A stretch of 44,599 nucleotides of DNA from Paraburkholderia elongata (GCF_013177735.1 NZ_WOEZ01000095.1:1-44599); one strand, 5' to 3'; shown: positions 16,200-25,019, counted from the stretch's first letter. A program made the numbers and translations. The notes: a model not told the origin generated them from the letters alone.

Positions 16200-16757
16200 T
16201 CAGGCTGGCCTGCGAGCAATCATGTCCGCCACCTCGTCACACCACGCGATATAGGCCTGTTCCGCCAGCACCCCGCGGCGCGCCACCAGCAGCGGTCCAA
16301 GCTGACGCTCGGTCAGCACGGCCTGTCTTGCGAGAAAGAATTCAAGCTGGACCTGGTGGTCCGCACGCACCTCGCGGATTTGCTGCAACGCTGTCTCGCG
16401 CGGCAGCAAATCGAAGCACAACACCCGCAGTATCTGTTCGTCCTTGATGGCAGGGCGCGGCGAACCGTTAGCCACCCACGCCCTCAGCTTATCGAGCCCA
16501 GCAGCGGTCATGCTGTAGATCGAGCGTTCCGGCCCGCGCGTTCCCGGCAGGCGCTCCGACTGGATGAGTTCATCCTGCTCCAGCTCGCGCAAAGCGGGGT
16601 ACACCGAGCTGTGCTCAACCGACCAGCAATGCTGGCCCACCATCTGCAGCCATTTGGTCAGTTCATAGCCGGAACGCGGCTCGTTATAGATGCCGGCAAG
16701 AAGAACGTATTTCAGCGGCTTTTCCTTGCCGGCCGCGGCTTCCTTCAGATCACTCAC
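16200..16757 (-). CDS. PadR-family transcriptional regulator
   Basis: A 185-residue protein. Residues about 15-95 are the PadR winged HTH (KYVLLAGIYNEPRSGYELTKWL, SVYPALRELEQDELIQSE, YSMTAAGLDKLRAW) and residues about 105-185 the Vir_act_alpha_C helical domain (ALQQIREVRADHQVQLEFFLARQAV). PadR proteins are usually repressors released by small aromatic ligands. It is divergent from the NmrA-like gene at 16875; two ATGT-N8-ACAT dyads lie between them, so it very likely represses that gene and itself. Confidence 0.93.
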   Translation of the reverse strand: MSDLKEAAAGKEKPLKYVLLAGIYNEPRSGYELTKWLQMVGQHCWSVEHSSVYPALRELEQDELIQSERLPGTRGPERSIYSMTAAGLDKLRAWVANGSPRPAIKDEQILRVLCFDLLPRETALQQIREVRADHQVQLEFFLARQAVLTERQLGPLLVARRGVLAEQAYIAWCDEVADMIARRPA

Positions 16758-16797
16758 TCGCTTTGCTCCTGGATTGCGTCAACGCGCACACGGAATG

Positions 16798-16819
16798 ACT
16801 ATGTTTTTTTTGACATAGT
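16798..16819. promoter_or_regulatory. PadR operator 1
   Basis: Perfect dyad ACTATGT (16798-16804), 8-base spacer, ACATAGT (16813-16819). ATGT-N8-ACAT is the established PadR recognition pattern. It lies nearer the padR start, 41 bases from its ATG. Confidence 0.82.
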
Positions 16820-16833
16820 AAAAACGGCATGTC

Positions 16834-16855
16834 ACTATGTATTTTCCTACATACT
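16834..16855. promoter_or_regulatory. PadR operator 2
   Basis: Dyad ACTATGT (16834-16840), 8-base spacer, ACATACT (16849-16855), one mismatch from operator 1. The two dyad centres are exactly 36 bases apart. This copy lies immediately before the ribosome-binding site of the NmrA-like gene. Confidence 0.78.
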
Positions 16856-16874
16856 CGATGTTATCAGGAAGGCC

Positions 16875-17783
16875 ATGTCCCAAGAAACCATTCTCGTCAC
16901 CGGCGCCGCCGGCAGCGTCGGTTCGACCGCGCGCGCGGCCATCGCCATCCTGCTGGAACAAGGCCATCGCGTACGCGCCATGGTGCGCAAGCTGGACGCC
17001 CGCGCCGACAGGCTGCGTGACCTGGGCGCCGAAGTCGTGGTCGCCGACATGCTCGACATCGTCGCCGTGCGCGCAGCCATGCAAGACTGCTCAGTGGTGT
17101 ATTTCACAATGTCGGTTTCGCCCGACTACCTGGAAGCGGCCGCCAACGTCGCGGTTACAGCCAAAAGCCTGGGTGTGAAGGCCTTCGTCAATCTGTCGCA
17201 GATGACGCTATCGCAGATGAGCGAGACAGAGACCACCAGCAGCCCGCAACAGAAGCAGCACTGGCTCGCAGAGCAGATGCTGCGCTGGTCCGGCCTGCCG
17301 GTGGTCTACATGCGTCCAACCGCTTTCTTCGATGGCATGTTCCTGGTGCAGGCGGCCAAGGGGATCCGCGACGACAACGCCATCCGCCTGCCGTTCGCTG
17401 ACGGCAAGACCTCGCCGATCGCCGCCGCCGACGTGGGGGCAGCCGCCGCTGCGGTGCTGGCCAACCCGGAGCCGCATATCGGCAAAGTCTACGAACTGAC
17501 CGGCCCCCAGTCACTGACGATGACCGAGTTCGCACAGGAATTCAGCAGCGCTCTGGGCCGCACCATCCAATACGTCAACGTGCCGCCGCAGATGTGGGAG
17601 GCGAAGCTCCGGGAACTCCAACAGCCGGCGCATCTGACCACGCACCTGGTCGTCATGGCGCAGCTACATCGCGACAACCGTTATGACCGCATGACCGACA
17701 CCTTCCAGCAGTTGGTCGGCCGCGCGCCGATTTCCGCCGCCGAATTTGCTCGCCGCCACGCGGCCGCGTTCACGCCTGCCTGA
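16875..17783 (+). CDS. NmrA-like NAD(P)-binding protein
   Basis: A 302-residue atypical short-chain dehydrogenase. The N-terminal Rossmann fingerprint TGAAGSVGSTAR (about residues 8-19) has the G-x-x-G-x-x-G spacing of the NmrA/HSCARG group, followed by RAMVRK (NADP-type Arg/Lys) and a two-part sugar-reductase-like body (VVYMRPTAFFDG, YELTGPQSLTMTEFAQEF). No Tyr-x-x-x-Lys catalytic pair is clear, so it may be a redox sensor or a reductase of quinones or ethers. The ATG at 16875 is chosen over the longer open frame because CAGGAAGG precedes it and the fold begins here. Probable target of the divergent PadR repressor. Confidence 0.9.
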   Translation: MSQETILVTGAAGSVGSTARAAIAILLEQGHRVRAMVRKLDARADRLRDLGAEVVVADMLDIVAVRAAMQDCSVVYFTMSVSPDYLEAAANVAVTAKSLGVKAFVNLSQMTLSQMSETETTSSPQQKQHWLAEQMLRWSGLPVVYMRPTAFFDGMFLVQAAKGIRDDNAIRLPFADGKTSPIAAADVGAAAAAVLANPEPHIGKVYELTGPQSLTMTEFAQEFSSALGRTIQYVNVPPQMWEAKLRELQQPAHLTTHLVVMAQLHRDNRYDRMTDTFQQLVGRAPISAAEFARRHAAAFTPA

Positions 17784-17805
17784 TCCTCCCTTTTAAAAGA
17801 AAACA

Positions 17806-17898
17806 ATGATGGAATTCGTTCTCGCTTTTCAACAGCCACCGAATGCCTATGAAATCTGCGCCGATCCGCTCAAAGGGCAGCAAGTCTCGCTCGCGTGA
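17806..17898 (+). pseudogene. YciI-like N-terminal remnant
   Basis: A 30-codon ORF starting MMEFVLAFQQPPNAYE resembles the first strand and helix of small YciI-type proteins, then stops at TGA 17896; a following segment reading YMGSMVVSKG in another frame looks like further debris. It begins 20 bases after the NmrA-like gene. The family assignment is tentative because only about 25 residues can be compared. Confidence 0.35.
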
Positions 17899-18134
17899 AA
17901 CAGTACATGGGCTCCATGGTCGTTTCCAAAGGTTAAGCGGCCTGACCGGTGCGTGGTGTCACGATCGCCCAAGAGGAACAATGTATAAGTAATGCCTTAT
18001 TATTTCAGTTAAAAACATTAACTATCGTAAATTTACAGCCGAGTCTACGCTGTAATCATCCCCGTCGCATATGCTCAGGTCGCAGCACTTGAGTCTCTAG
18101 CCGGCTGAGCGGTGGGTGATCGAAGGAGATGACC
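17899..18134. other. AT-rich intergenic stretch
   Basis: No gene is seen. Bases about 17985-18060 are much more AT-rich than the surroundings and hold GTTAA-aaaca-TTAAC (about 18008-18022) and TAAT-gcctt-ATTA dyads. This could be the promoter/operator zone of the small gene at 18135. Confidence 0.4.
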
Positions 18135-18383
18135 ATGAACACCGCCGAGAAGTCCTTGCATTACCTGGTGGAAAAGTGGCTTGCGCCTGCCCCGCACACT
18201 CAAATTCGCGTAATTCAGTTTGGGCATATACGCGAAGATAGGAGGCGCTACGTGCACGTCGAGGCATCAGCTCCGAGCGGCTCGCACGCAATCTTTTTCT
18301 TTCGGCACGACGACGGCTGCTGGTGCGTATTTCCGCCCCGGATCGCGCGTCCCTCAATGACTGGTGATCAGCGTGCCGCTTGA
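18135..18383 (+). CDS. Small hypothetical protein
   Basis: An 82-residue protein from ATG 18135, preferred over ATG 18129 because GAAGGAG then lies at normal spacing. The sequence is NTAEKSLHYLVEKWLAP, a strand-rich middle (IRVIQFGHI, YVHVEASAPSGSHAIFFFRHDDG) and WCVFPP near the end. No signal peptide or membrane segment is seen. I do not recognise a family; the alternating hydrophobic pattern and good ribosome-binding site argue that it is real. It lies between debris of mobile elements. Confidence 0.6.
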   Translation: MNTAEKSLHYLVEKWLAPAPHTQIRVIQFGHIREDRRRYVHVEASAPSGSHAIFFFRHDDGCWCVFPPRIARPSMTGDQRAA

Positions 18384-18659
18384 GCCGTATCACAAGCTCG
18401 AACAATCGGCAAAGGACAAATGGACTACACTTTTTGCAGTCCGAATAAAATTACTACGGTCGATCCGAATCGCCCGGCGCCAGTTCCACGACGCGCCGGA
18501 CAACATTGACGCGCAAAGGTCCGTTAACCGGGCGAAGCCGACGTTCGAACGTCCGCATGAAAACACGGCCCAACGGCCGTAGATGGGCCAGTTGCCGCCG
18601 TTCGCCATCGTCTTCACCTGGTCACTCGAGCGGCTGCTTCGCTTAAACAGCGGACCTTA
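18384..18659. other. No gene recognised
   Basis: Between the small protein and the IS110 remnant only short, unlikely frames are present on both strands. It may be degraded flank of the insertion element. Confidence 0.4.
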
Positions 18660-19127
18660 ATGCTCGGAGTGCTTGGGACTGCTTGCCAATCTTTCATGCC
18701 CGACCGCGGCGACGTTGTGATTGCGGCGGCGAATGAGCTCATGCACCCACCCTTCACATAAGATCACCGAACGGGCGCAGTGGATCAGCAGCATCCGCAC
18801 ATAGAAATCGCCACGCTTGCTGCTGCCTAGCAGGTTTTGCTTGCCGCCGCTGGAGTGCTGCCGTGGGACGAGGCGGAGCTACGCAGCGAGTTGCCGTCCG
18901 TTGCGAAAGTGCTTGGCATCACCAATCGTTGCCACGAGCGCGCGAGCCATTCCACGAACGGTCGCTGCAGTCATCGATGGACATCGAGCGTTCATACCTT
19001 TGGACAATGGTTTTCCGAGGGGCTTGCGTCTATGCTTGATTGCGACCATAATCAAAATTCGAAGTCTGGCTACGTGTGAGTCCGCAGCCTTGGCATCGCG
19101 TCGCGCCCGCGGGGGCATGACTAGCAC
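18660..19127 (-). mobile_element. IS110-family transposase remnant
   Basis: Read on the minus strand in two frames, the region gives ALVATIGDAKHFRNGRQLAA, then PRQHSSGGKQNLLGSSKRGD and FYVRMLLIHCARSV, ending RRRNHNVAAVGHE. These are the characteristic C-terminal (Transposase_20) blocks of IS110-family DEDD transposases. The N-terminal catalytic half is missing and at least one frameshift separates the blocks, so the element is dead. Boundaries are approximate; no terminal repeats were identified. Confidence 0.7.
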
Positions 19128-19153
19128 CTCAACTCAAGCGAAGGAGAAAGCAC

Positions 19154-20173
19154 ATGAAGGCCTTGGTCATCGAACAAAACGGCGAGCCGTCAGAGGTGGT
19201 CCACTGGCGTGATTTGCCCGAGCCCACGCCCGGGCCAGCTGAAGTCCGCGTGAGGATGCTACTGGCGCCGGTGCACCCGTCCGACTTGCACATCATCCGT
19301 GGACGTTTCGCCCGTCAGCGTCAGCCCGAACTGCCAGCCTCGCCCGGGTCCGAGGGGGTCGGAATCATCGACGCCGTGGGCAGCGACGTGCCGCGCACGC
19401 GGATCGGAGAGCGCGTCGTTTTGCTGGATGTGCCCGGAACCTGGAGAGAGCAAGTCATTAGTCCGGCCGCCCGCGCGATACCTGTACCGGCGGCGATCTC
19501 CGACGAGGACGCCGCGCAGGCCCTGGTCAACCCGATGACGGCATGGGCAATGACGATGTCGGAGCACCAGCTTGGACGCGGCGACTGGCTTGTCCAGAGC
19601 GCGGCCGGCTCGACGGTCGGTCGCCTCGTGCTGCAGATCGCGAAAGCGGAGGGGTTCCGCACCATCAACCTCGTACGCCGTGAAGAGCAGGTCGCCGAGA
19701 TCCAGGATCTTGGCGGTGACGTCGTGATATGCACTGCGGACGAAAGCTGGCCCGAGCAGCTGAAGAAGGCCACCGGCGGCAATGGCATCGTGAGCGCGAT
19801 CGACTGTGTCGCCGGCCGCACCGGCGCCACGCTTGCGCGTCAGCTCGCCCCGAATGGATGCCTGCTCGTCTACGGAGCCTTGTCTTCGCACCGCCAGACC
19901 GACCCGGCGGCCTTCGAGATGCCTATTTTCGCCCCGGCGCTTGTCTACTCAGGTGCCGAGGTGCGCGGCTGGTTCCTCTTTTCGTGGCTGGCACGCAAGG
20001 GGGTGAATGAAGGCAGCCAGGCGCTGCGCAGTCTGCTTGATCGCATGGCCGCGGGCAGCTTGAAGCCGCCGGCAGCGCGCCGCTACCACGTCGATCGCGC
20101 ACTCGAAGCCTTCACGGCCGCGGAGCGCGCCGCACACGACGCCAAACCGCTGCTGGCGTTCGCGGAGGGCTGA
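19154..20173 (+). CDS. Zinc-independent MDR oxidoreductase (2-enoyl thioester reductase-like)
   Basis: A 339-residue medium-chain dehydrogenase/reductase. A GroES-like N-terminal domain (residues 1-125, APVHPSDLHIIRGRF, GSEGVGIIDAVG) is followed by a Rossmann domain with QSAAGSTVGRLVLQIAK (about 150-167) and NLVRREEQ, the Arg indicating NADPH. The structural and catalytic zinc cysteines of alcohol dehydrogenases are absent. The pattern resembles the mitochondrial ETR/MECR branch more than quinone reductases, so an enoyl-CoA or quinone-like substrate is likely. AAGGAGAAAG precedes the ATG. A TetR gene follows on the same strand. Confidence 0.88.
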   Translation: MKALVIEQNGEPSEVVHWRDLPEPTPGPAEVRVRMLLAPVHPSDLHIIRGRFARQRQPELPASPGSEGVGIIDAVGSDVPRTRIGERVVLLDVPGTWREQVISPAARAIPVPAAISDEDAAQALVNPMTAWAMTMSEHQLGRGDWLVQSAAGSTVGRLVLQIAKAEGFRTINLVRREEQVAEIQDLGGDVVICTADESWPEQLKKATGGNGIVSAIDCVAGRTGATLARQLAPNGCLLVYGALSSHRQTDPAAFEMPIFAPALVYSGAEVRGWFLFSWLARKGVNEGSQALRSLLDRMAAGSLKPPAARRYHVDRALEAFTAAERAAHDAKPLLAFAEG

Positions 20174-20327
20174 GCTTCGCCCGTGTCACCGTCGCAGGCG
20201 GCTTTGCGCCGCTTGGCGGCCGCGATTGGCGGGAGCGGATGAAGCTTGTTCGAAGGTTGAAGTAAGCCGGCATCAATCAGGCGCGACATTTGTGAGTTAT
20301 TCGCAGGACCCGTTTCAGGAGAAGACC

Positions 20328-20918
20328 GTGGTGTATGTAAAACGTGAGCAATCCGACGAAAACCGCGAAGCGCTGCTGGCCACGGCCAGCCGGCTGTTTC
20401 GCGAACGAGGCATCGATGGCGTGGGCGTCGCGGAAATCGCGCGCGAAGCCGGGCTGACGCATGGAGCGCTGTACGCGCATTTCCGCTCGAAGGACGATCT
20501 TGCGACGGAAGCCTTTTCGCAGGGCCTGGCGCTGAGCCGCGAAGCGTTCCGGGGCAAGGGAACGCGTCGCAAGCGCAGCGTGTCGGGGTATCTCGACTAC
20601 CTGCTTTCGCCGCTAAACCGGGACGATCCCGGCATGAGTTGTCCGATGACGGCGTCGGCGAGCGAAATCGGGCGGCACGGAAAGGACATCAGTGCGCGGT
20701 TCGCCAAAGGGTTTCAGGACAAGGCGAGCGCATTCGAGGCGGTGCTGGACGAAGCTATCCCCGAGGCCGAACGGCGCCGTCTGGCGATGGCCATCGTCGC
20801 GGCGGAAATCGGGGCTATGGCCGCCGCCCGTGCCGTCGCCAAAAGCGACCCTTCGTTGTCCGATGAAATATTGAAGGCGGTGCATGCCGTGTTGATGAAA
20901 GCATCGAAGGGGCAGTAA
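20328..20918 (+). CDS. TetR-family transcriptional regulator
   Basis: About 196 residues from GTG 20328, chosen for CAGGAG six bases upstream; the open frame continues farther upstream without a better start. The HTH is at residues about 12-58 (ALLATASRLFRERGIDGVGVAEIAREAG then THGALYAHF and KDDLATEA). The C-terminal domain has the CPMTASASEIGR motif typical of the group that includes many Burkholderiaceae repressors of SDR/MDR genes. It probably controls the neighbouring MDR gene or the following YciI-like gene. Confidence 0.9.
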   Translation: MVYVKREQSDENREALLATASRLFRERGIDGVGVAEIAREAGLTHGALYAHFRSKDDLATEAFSQGLALSREAFRGKGTRRKRSVSGYLDYLLSPLNRDDPGMSCPMTASASEIGRHGKDISARFAKGFQDKASAFEAVLDEAIPEAERRRLAMAIVAAEIGAMAAARAVAKSDPSLSDEILKAVHAVLMKASKGQ

Positions 20919-21063
20919 AGCGACATTCGACATCTGGCTGCGCCACGTCACCTGAAAATGCGCCGGGCGTTCGTCGCCGGCTGGCTTGGCAGCGAGCTCA
21001 TCGTCGGCATTGAAGAAAACTAACCAACCTTCATCAGCCGTAGTCCCACTCAAGGACAACATC

Positions 21064-21921
21064 GTGTCGCAAGATCTGTCGCGCCGCCGCTTTCTCGTAT
21101 CCGCCGCCGCAGGCATCGCAAGCCTCGCGCTTACCGACATGCCCTCGGCCATGGCAGCGTCCTCGCCCTCCAAAAACGCTGCCGTGCAAGGGCCGGCGTC
21201 TTCGCTTCCCACGCTTTCTGAGGTGCTCTCAGGAGATCCAGGCCCAATGAAAATCGTGAACTACGCGATGTACGTTCAGGACCGGGACAGGGTGGACGCG
21301 TCCCGAGCCGAGCATCAGGCCTATGCGGATGCGCTTCGCGAGCACGACCGGCTAGTGATGGGCGGTCCGCTGCTCGACGACGACGGGCGGTCCCGCGGCG
21401 TCCTGCTCGTTTATGACGTCGTGTCGAAACAGCAAGCCGAGACGTTAGCGCAAAGAGATCCGTTCGTTCTGAAAGGTGCGATTGCGGACTATCGCCTGGC
21501 CGAGTGGACCGTGCTCGACAGCAACGTCGAGTTGCTCGCTGCCTCGCTCGTCCCGGCGGATCGGCGTGTTCCGCTCAAAGCACCGCGTGCATCTGGCGCT
21601 ACGCCAGTCGAACCGGACGCGCACGCCGCGCGAACCTACGTCAATTACGCGAAATACGTTTCCGACCTCTCGCACGTCGAGCGGGTGAGGCCGGCGCACC
21701 AGTCGTATGCACGGACGATCAAGGCGAACGGCGAGCTGATCATGGCTGGTCCTTTTGCAGACGGCTCGGGCGCGCTGTTCATTTATCGGGCGCAGTCGAA
21801 AGACGAAGCGATGGCGCTGGTACTAGAGGACCCGTACCACGCTGAGGGCGTGTTCGAAACGTACGCGCTTTCGGAGTGGCGGCTGTTCGGGTTGAACGCG
21901 GGATTGATCCAGAGCCGTTAG
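21064..21921 (+). CDS. Tat-exported protein with two YciI-like domains
   Basis: About 285 residues from GTG 21064. The N-terminus SQDLSRRRFLVSAAAG is a twin-arginine signal followed by a hydrophobic segment and an Ala-rich cleavage zone near AMAAS. Two similar ferredoxin-like (YciI/Dabb) units follow: the first about residues 60-150 (NYAMYVQDRDRV, AEHQAYADAL, MGGPLLDDDG, RDPFVLKGAIADYRLAEW), the second about 185-275 (NYAKYVSDLSHV, PAHQSYARTI, MAGPFADGSG, EDPYHAEGVFETYALSEW). The repeats of NYA, HQ-YA, GPL/F and DP make an internal duplication plain. YciI proteins are normally single-domain and cytoplasmic, so export of a tandem form is unusual. Function unknown. Confidence 0.85.
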   Translation: MSQDLSRRRFLVSAAAGIASLALTDMPSAMAASSPSKNAAVQGPASSLPTLSEVLSGDPGPMKIVNYAMYVQDRDRVDASRAEHQAYADALREHDRLVMGGPLLDDDGRSRGVLLVYDVVSKQQAETLAQRDPFVLKGAIADYRLAEWTVLDSNVELLAASLVPADRRVPLKAPRASGATPVEPDAHAARTYVNYAKYVSDLSHVERVRPAHQSYARTIKANGELIMAGPFADGSGALFIYRAQSKDEAMALVLEDPYHAEGVFETYALSEWRLFGLNAGLIQSR

Positions 21922-22035
21922 TCCCCGCGCAATCTACGTTTACGAGTGCCACGTGGTTGTCTGAAGGGATGGAGCCCTGAAATGACAGCGCTTATTCAAC
22001 GAATTCGCGGTTCCGCTACTCATCGAGTACACCGA

Positions 22036-22944
22036 ATGGACCTGAATCTGATCACGTTGTTCGTAGAGATTGTCGAATGTCAGGGTTTGGCCGCAGCAGC
22101 GCGCACGCTCAATATGTCGAGGTCAAACATCAGCCAGAGACTCAAGGTTCTCGAGCTTGAAACAGGAGCGCAGCTTGTTCGACGATCGGCGCGCAGTTTC
22201 GAACTGACCGAAGCAGGTCAGATGCTCTACGCCAGCGGACGACGTATGCTGGATGATCTGGATAACGCCCGTGCATCCATCGACACGCTTGGCCACACGC
22301 TGACGGGGCGGATTCGCATCAGCGCACCCACCGGCATTGGCAGGTCATTTGTCGGACCGAAGCTACGTGAGTTTGCGCGGAGTCATCCGGGAATCTCGCT
22401 GACGATCACCTTCAATAACCGGATCGAAGATATTATCGCCTCCGAAATCGACATTGCGCTTCGGATCGAGAGAACACCGCCTTTGGATTACGTGGCTCGT
22501 GAAGTTTGTTCGATTGACTGGATCCTTTCCGCATCTTCGGATTATCTTCGAAGGTGCGGGCCGATTGACCATCCTGCGGACCTCGTGTCAAAGACTTTTA
22601 TTGGGGCACCGCCAAGTCAGGAGTCCACGATCGAGCTCAGAAACCGAAGTGACGATGCGGATGCCCAGCTCATCCATATCCAGCCAACGTTACAATCGGC
22701 AGACTACCCATTTCTCCTCGATGCCGTACTGGAAGGCATGGGCATCGGTATTTTGCCAACGTATGCAGTGAGCGGGCCGGCTGCCCAAAATCTGCAGCAC
22801 GTACTTCCGCAGTATCGGATCGTCGGACAGCTTAACAAACTGTACATTCTCACGCTTCCGAATCGTTTTCCTTCACCCGCAAAACAGGCATTGATGGAAT
22901 ATCTTGTTAAAGAATTGATGGAATACGCTGAGAGCTGGAAATAA
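22036..22944 (+). CDS. LysR-family transcriptional regulator
   Basis: A 302-residue LysR protein starting MDLNLITLFVEIVECQGLAAAAR with recognition segment NMSRSNISQRLKVLELETGAQL and TEAGQ; the effector domain runs from about residue 88 (GRIRISAPTG). The ATG at 22036 fits the family's N-terminus; an ATG at 21982 with GGAG 7 bases upstream would add 18 residues and is possible. Codon usage is less GC-rich than in genes further left. It is upstream of and co-directional with the aldehyde dehydrogenase cluster, which it may activate. Confidence 0.9.
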   Translation: MDLNLITLFVEIVECQGLAAAARTLNMSRSNISQRLKVLELETGAQLVRRSARSFELTEAGQMLYASGRRMLDDLDNARASIDTLGHTLTGRIRISAPTGIGRSFVGPKLREFARSHPGISLTITFNNRIEDIIASEIDIALRIERTPPLDYVAREVCSIDWILSASSDYLRRCGPIDHPADLVSKTFIGAPPSQESTIELRNRSDDADAQLIHIQPTLQSADYPFLLDAVLEGMGIGILPTYAVSGPAAQNLQHVLPQYRIVGQLNKLYILTLPNRFPSPAKQALMEYLVKELMEYAESWK

Positions 22945-23529
22945 GCGCCTTATGTTGCGCCACTGATAGTTGCTCTATCTAATGGCGGCCTTGGCGCGAC
23001 CGGGATAGCTGGCCATGCAGTCGGCATCGAGAAATCGCTTGAAAATATCAAAGCTTTTCGCACAAAGCCTGAGCGCTATTCACGTCTCAGTTCGATAGTC
23101 GTCAATGACATCCCGTTGAAAGCAGCCCGGACGCTGCGACACAATCCCCCTTAAAGCCACTGGCTTTGTCTGATCAAACGGCGCTGCCGCCGCTGCGTTT
23201 GCGTCCAACAGGCCGTCGGAATTCACGCCAGGTCCGCAGCGGAAGTGACCGCCCGCGCTGCGCAATGCCACGCAACATGCGCACCGGCCGACGTGCCCTG
23301 CCATCCGTTTTGGAGTCCGACGTTGACGGCACCATGTTAACTGGCGGTGAACACCTCGTCCTGTCCCAATGGGATTGTCAGCCGGTCGGGTCAACTGCAG
23401 AATGAGCCAACGATACAAGGATGGTTAAGAGATTCAGGATGCCCATTGGCGCGATCGGAACGATGTCCGGGAAAGCGAATGCGAAGGCATTTGATTGAGG
23501 CAATCGACTGACACAGCGAGGACTGTTAG
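22945..23529. other. 585-base gap without a recognised gene
   Basis: No convincing gene is seen. The LysR frame stays open for 69 codons after its TAA, up to TAA 23152 (NGGLGATGIAGHAVGIEKSL is part of it), which might be a gene fragment but matches nothing I know. The minus strand has a frame reading APFDQTKPVALRGIVSQ of uncertain meaning. The promoter of the aldehyde dehydrogenase gene should lie in the last 100 bases, but no clear box was found. Confidence 0.4.
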
Positions 23530-24933
23530 ATGGAATACAAGGCAATCAACCCGGCGACAGGACAATTGGTCCAGACGTTCGAAGGCGCCAAGGACCACGA
23601 GATCGAGGGCATTATTGCGACGGCTCATGGTGTTTTTGAACTGGATTGGCGGCATCGGTCCGTTGCGGATCGTGCGCGTGTTATCGCGAAGGCGGCGTCT
23701 ATCCTGCGAGATAAAGCGGAAGAGTATGCGCAGACCATCACGCGAGAGATGGGAAAGAGGATCGCCGAAGCACGCGTCGAAGTGGCTCTATCGGCAAACA
23801 TCCTCGACTATTACGCGCAGCGCGCACACGAATTCCTGGCGCCGCAACAATTGCCGGATGTGTCCGGCGCAAAAGTCCATGTTTACCCCGTTGGAGTCCT
23901 GCTGGGTATCGAACCGTGGAATTATCCGTACTACCAAATTGCCCGCGTTGCCGCTCCACAGCTCATGGTTGGCAATGTACTCATATTGAAGCATGCCGAA
24001 AACGTGCCGCAATGTGCCTTGGCGTTTGCTCGGCTGTTTGAAGAGGCTGGTGCGCCTCCTGGGGTCTACACGAACGTCTTCGCGTCGATTGAACAGGTCG
24101 GGAAGATCATCGACGATCCGCGCGTGCGTGGAGTAACGCTCACGGGTAGTGAAAGAGCCGGCGCCTCTGTTGCTGAGCGCGCCGGGCGAAACCTGAAAAA
24201 AGTCGTGCTCGAACTCGGTGGTAATGACGCAATGATCGTTCTGGAGGACGCTCCGCTCGATTGGGCGATCAATACCGCGTTAATCGGCCGGACTCTCAAT
24301 TGCGGACAGGTTTGCGTTGGCTCGAAACGCATCATAGTCGTCGGCAAGCAGCGCGGCGAGGAATTTCTCAGAGGTTTCAAAAAGGCCATGACCGCCCTGC
24401 AGGCGGGCGACCCTGGGGACGCGAATACGACGCTTGGGCCGATTTCGTCAGAAAGGGCCCTTGAACACCTTCTTGACCAGATCCAGCGCGCAGTGGACGC
24501 AGGCGCAGTAATTGAGTGTGGCGGCCATCGCATCGATCGGGAAGGGTTCTATATTGAACCCACCATACTTAGCAACCTCAACACGGGCAATCCGATTTAT
24601 CGGGAAGAGCTCTTCGGCCCAATCGCTTCTTTCTTCGTTGCCGCCAATGAAGAAGACGCCATTCGTATCGCAAACGATACACAGTATGGACTCGGAGGCT
24701 CCATATTGACCGCCGATCTTGAGCGCGGCGAGCAGATTGCTGCGCGTATTGACAGCGGTATGGTGTTTGTAAATCGACCATTTGCGACGATTCCCCAGCT
24801 ACCGTTTGGCGGTATCAAAAACTCTGGATTCGGGAGGGAATTGTCGATGGCTGGCTTCGAGGAATTCGTTAATAAGAAGCTGGTCACGACGGACCCGGTG
24901 TGCACTCCGCCCACGAAGCCTAAAGGAAGCTGA
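23530..24933 (+). CDS. NAD(P)-dependent aldehyde dehydrogenase (succinate-semialdehyde dehydrogenase-like)
   Basis: A 467-residue ALDH-superfamily enzyme oxidising an aldehyde to a carboxylate. Active-site residues are present: Asn131 (EPWNYP), Lys154 (LKHAEN), Glu228 (VLELGGNDAM) and nucleophile Cys262 (NCGQVCVGSKR). The start INPATGQLVQTF and GNDAMIVLEDA are typical of the SSADH/GabD-Sad branch, but substrate within the family cannot be assigned with certainty. It opens a cluster with a tautomerase and CoA transferase, so a semialdehyde intermediate of a catabolic route is likely. Confidence 0.9.
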   Translation: MEYKAINPATGQLVQTFEGAKDHEIEGIIATAHGVFELDWRHRSVADRARVIAKAASILRDKAEEYAQTITREMGKRIAEARVEVALSANILDYYAQRAHEFLAPQQLPDVSGAKVHVYPVGVLLGIEPWNYPYYQIARVAAPQLMVGNVLILKHAENVPQCALAFARLFEEAGAPPGVYTNVFASIEQVGKIIDDPRVRGVTLTGSERAGASVAERAGRNLKKVVLELGGNDAMIVLEDAPLDWAINTALIGRTLNCGQVCVGSKRIIVVGKQRGEEFLRGFKKAMTALQAGDPGDANTTLGPISSERALEHLLDQIQRAVDAGAVIECGGHRIDREGFYIEPTILSNLNTGNPIYREELFGPIASFFVAANEEDAIRIANDTQYGLGGSILTADLERGEQIAARIDSGMVFVNRPFATIPQLPFGGIKNSGFGRELSMAGFEEFVNKKLVTTDPVCTPPTKPKGS

Positions 24934-24995
24934 TGGGCAGCGCGGGGATCGCCTTCCCTAAGAACGGTGTGCTTACGAAAAGCATTGATTTCATC

Positions 24996-25019
24996 CGGTA
25001 GCCTATTGTTGGGCTACCG
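24996..25019. other. Hairpin between aldehyde dehydrogenase and tautomerase genes
   Basis: CGGTAGCC (24996-25003) pairs perfectly with GGCTACCG (25012-25019) around an 8-base loop. No T-run follows; it may be a weak terminator or an mRNA-stability element within the cluster. Confidence 0.5.

Noticed and set aside
16356..16874. Long upstream extension of the NmrA-like frame
   Set aside because: It runs antisense through padR; the Rossmann fold and ribosome-binding site place the start at 16875.
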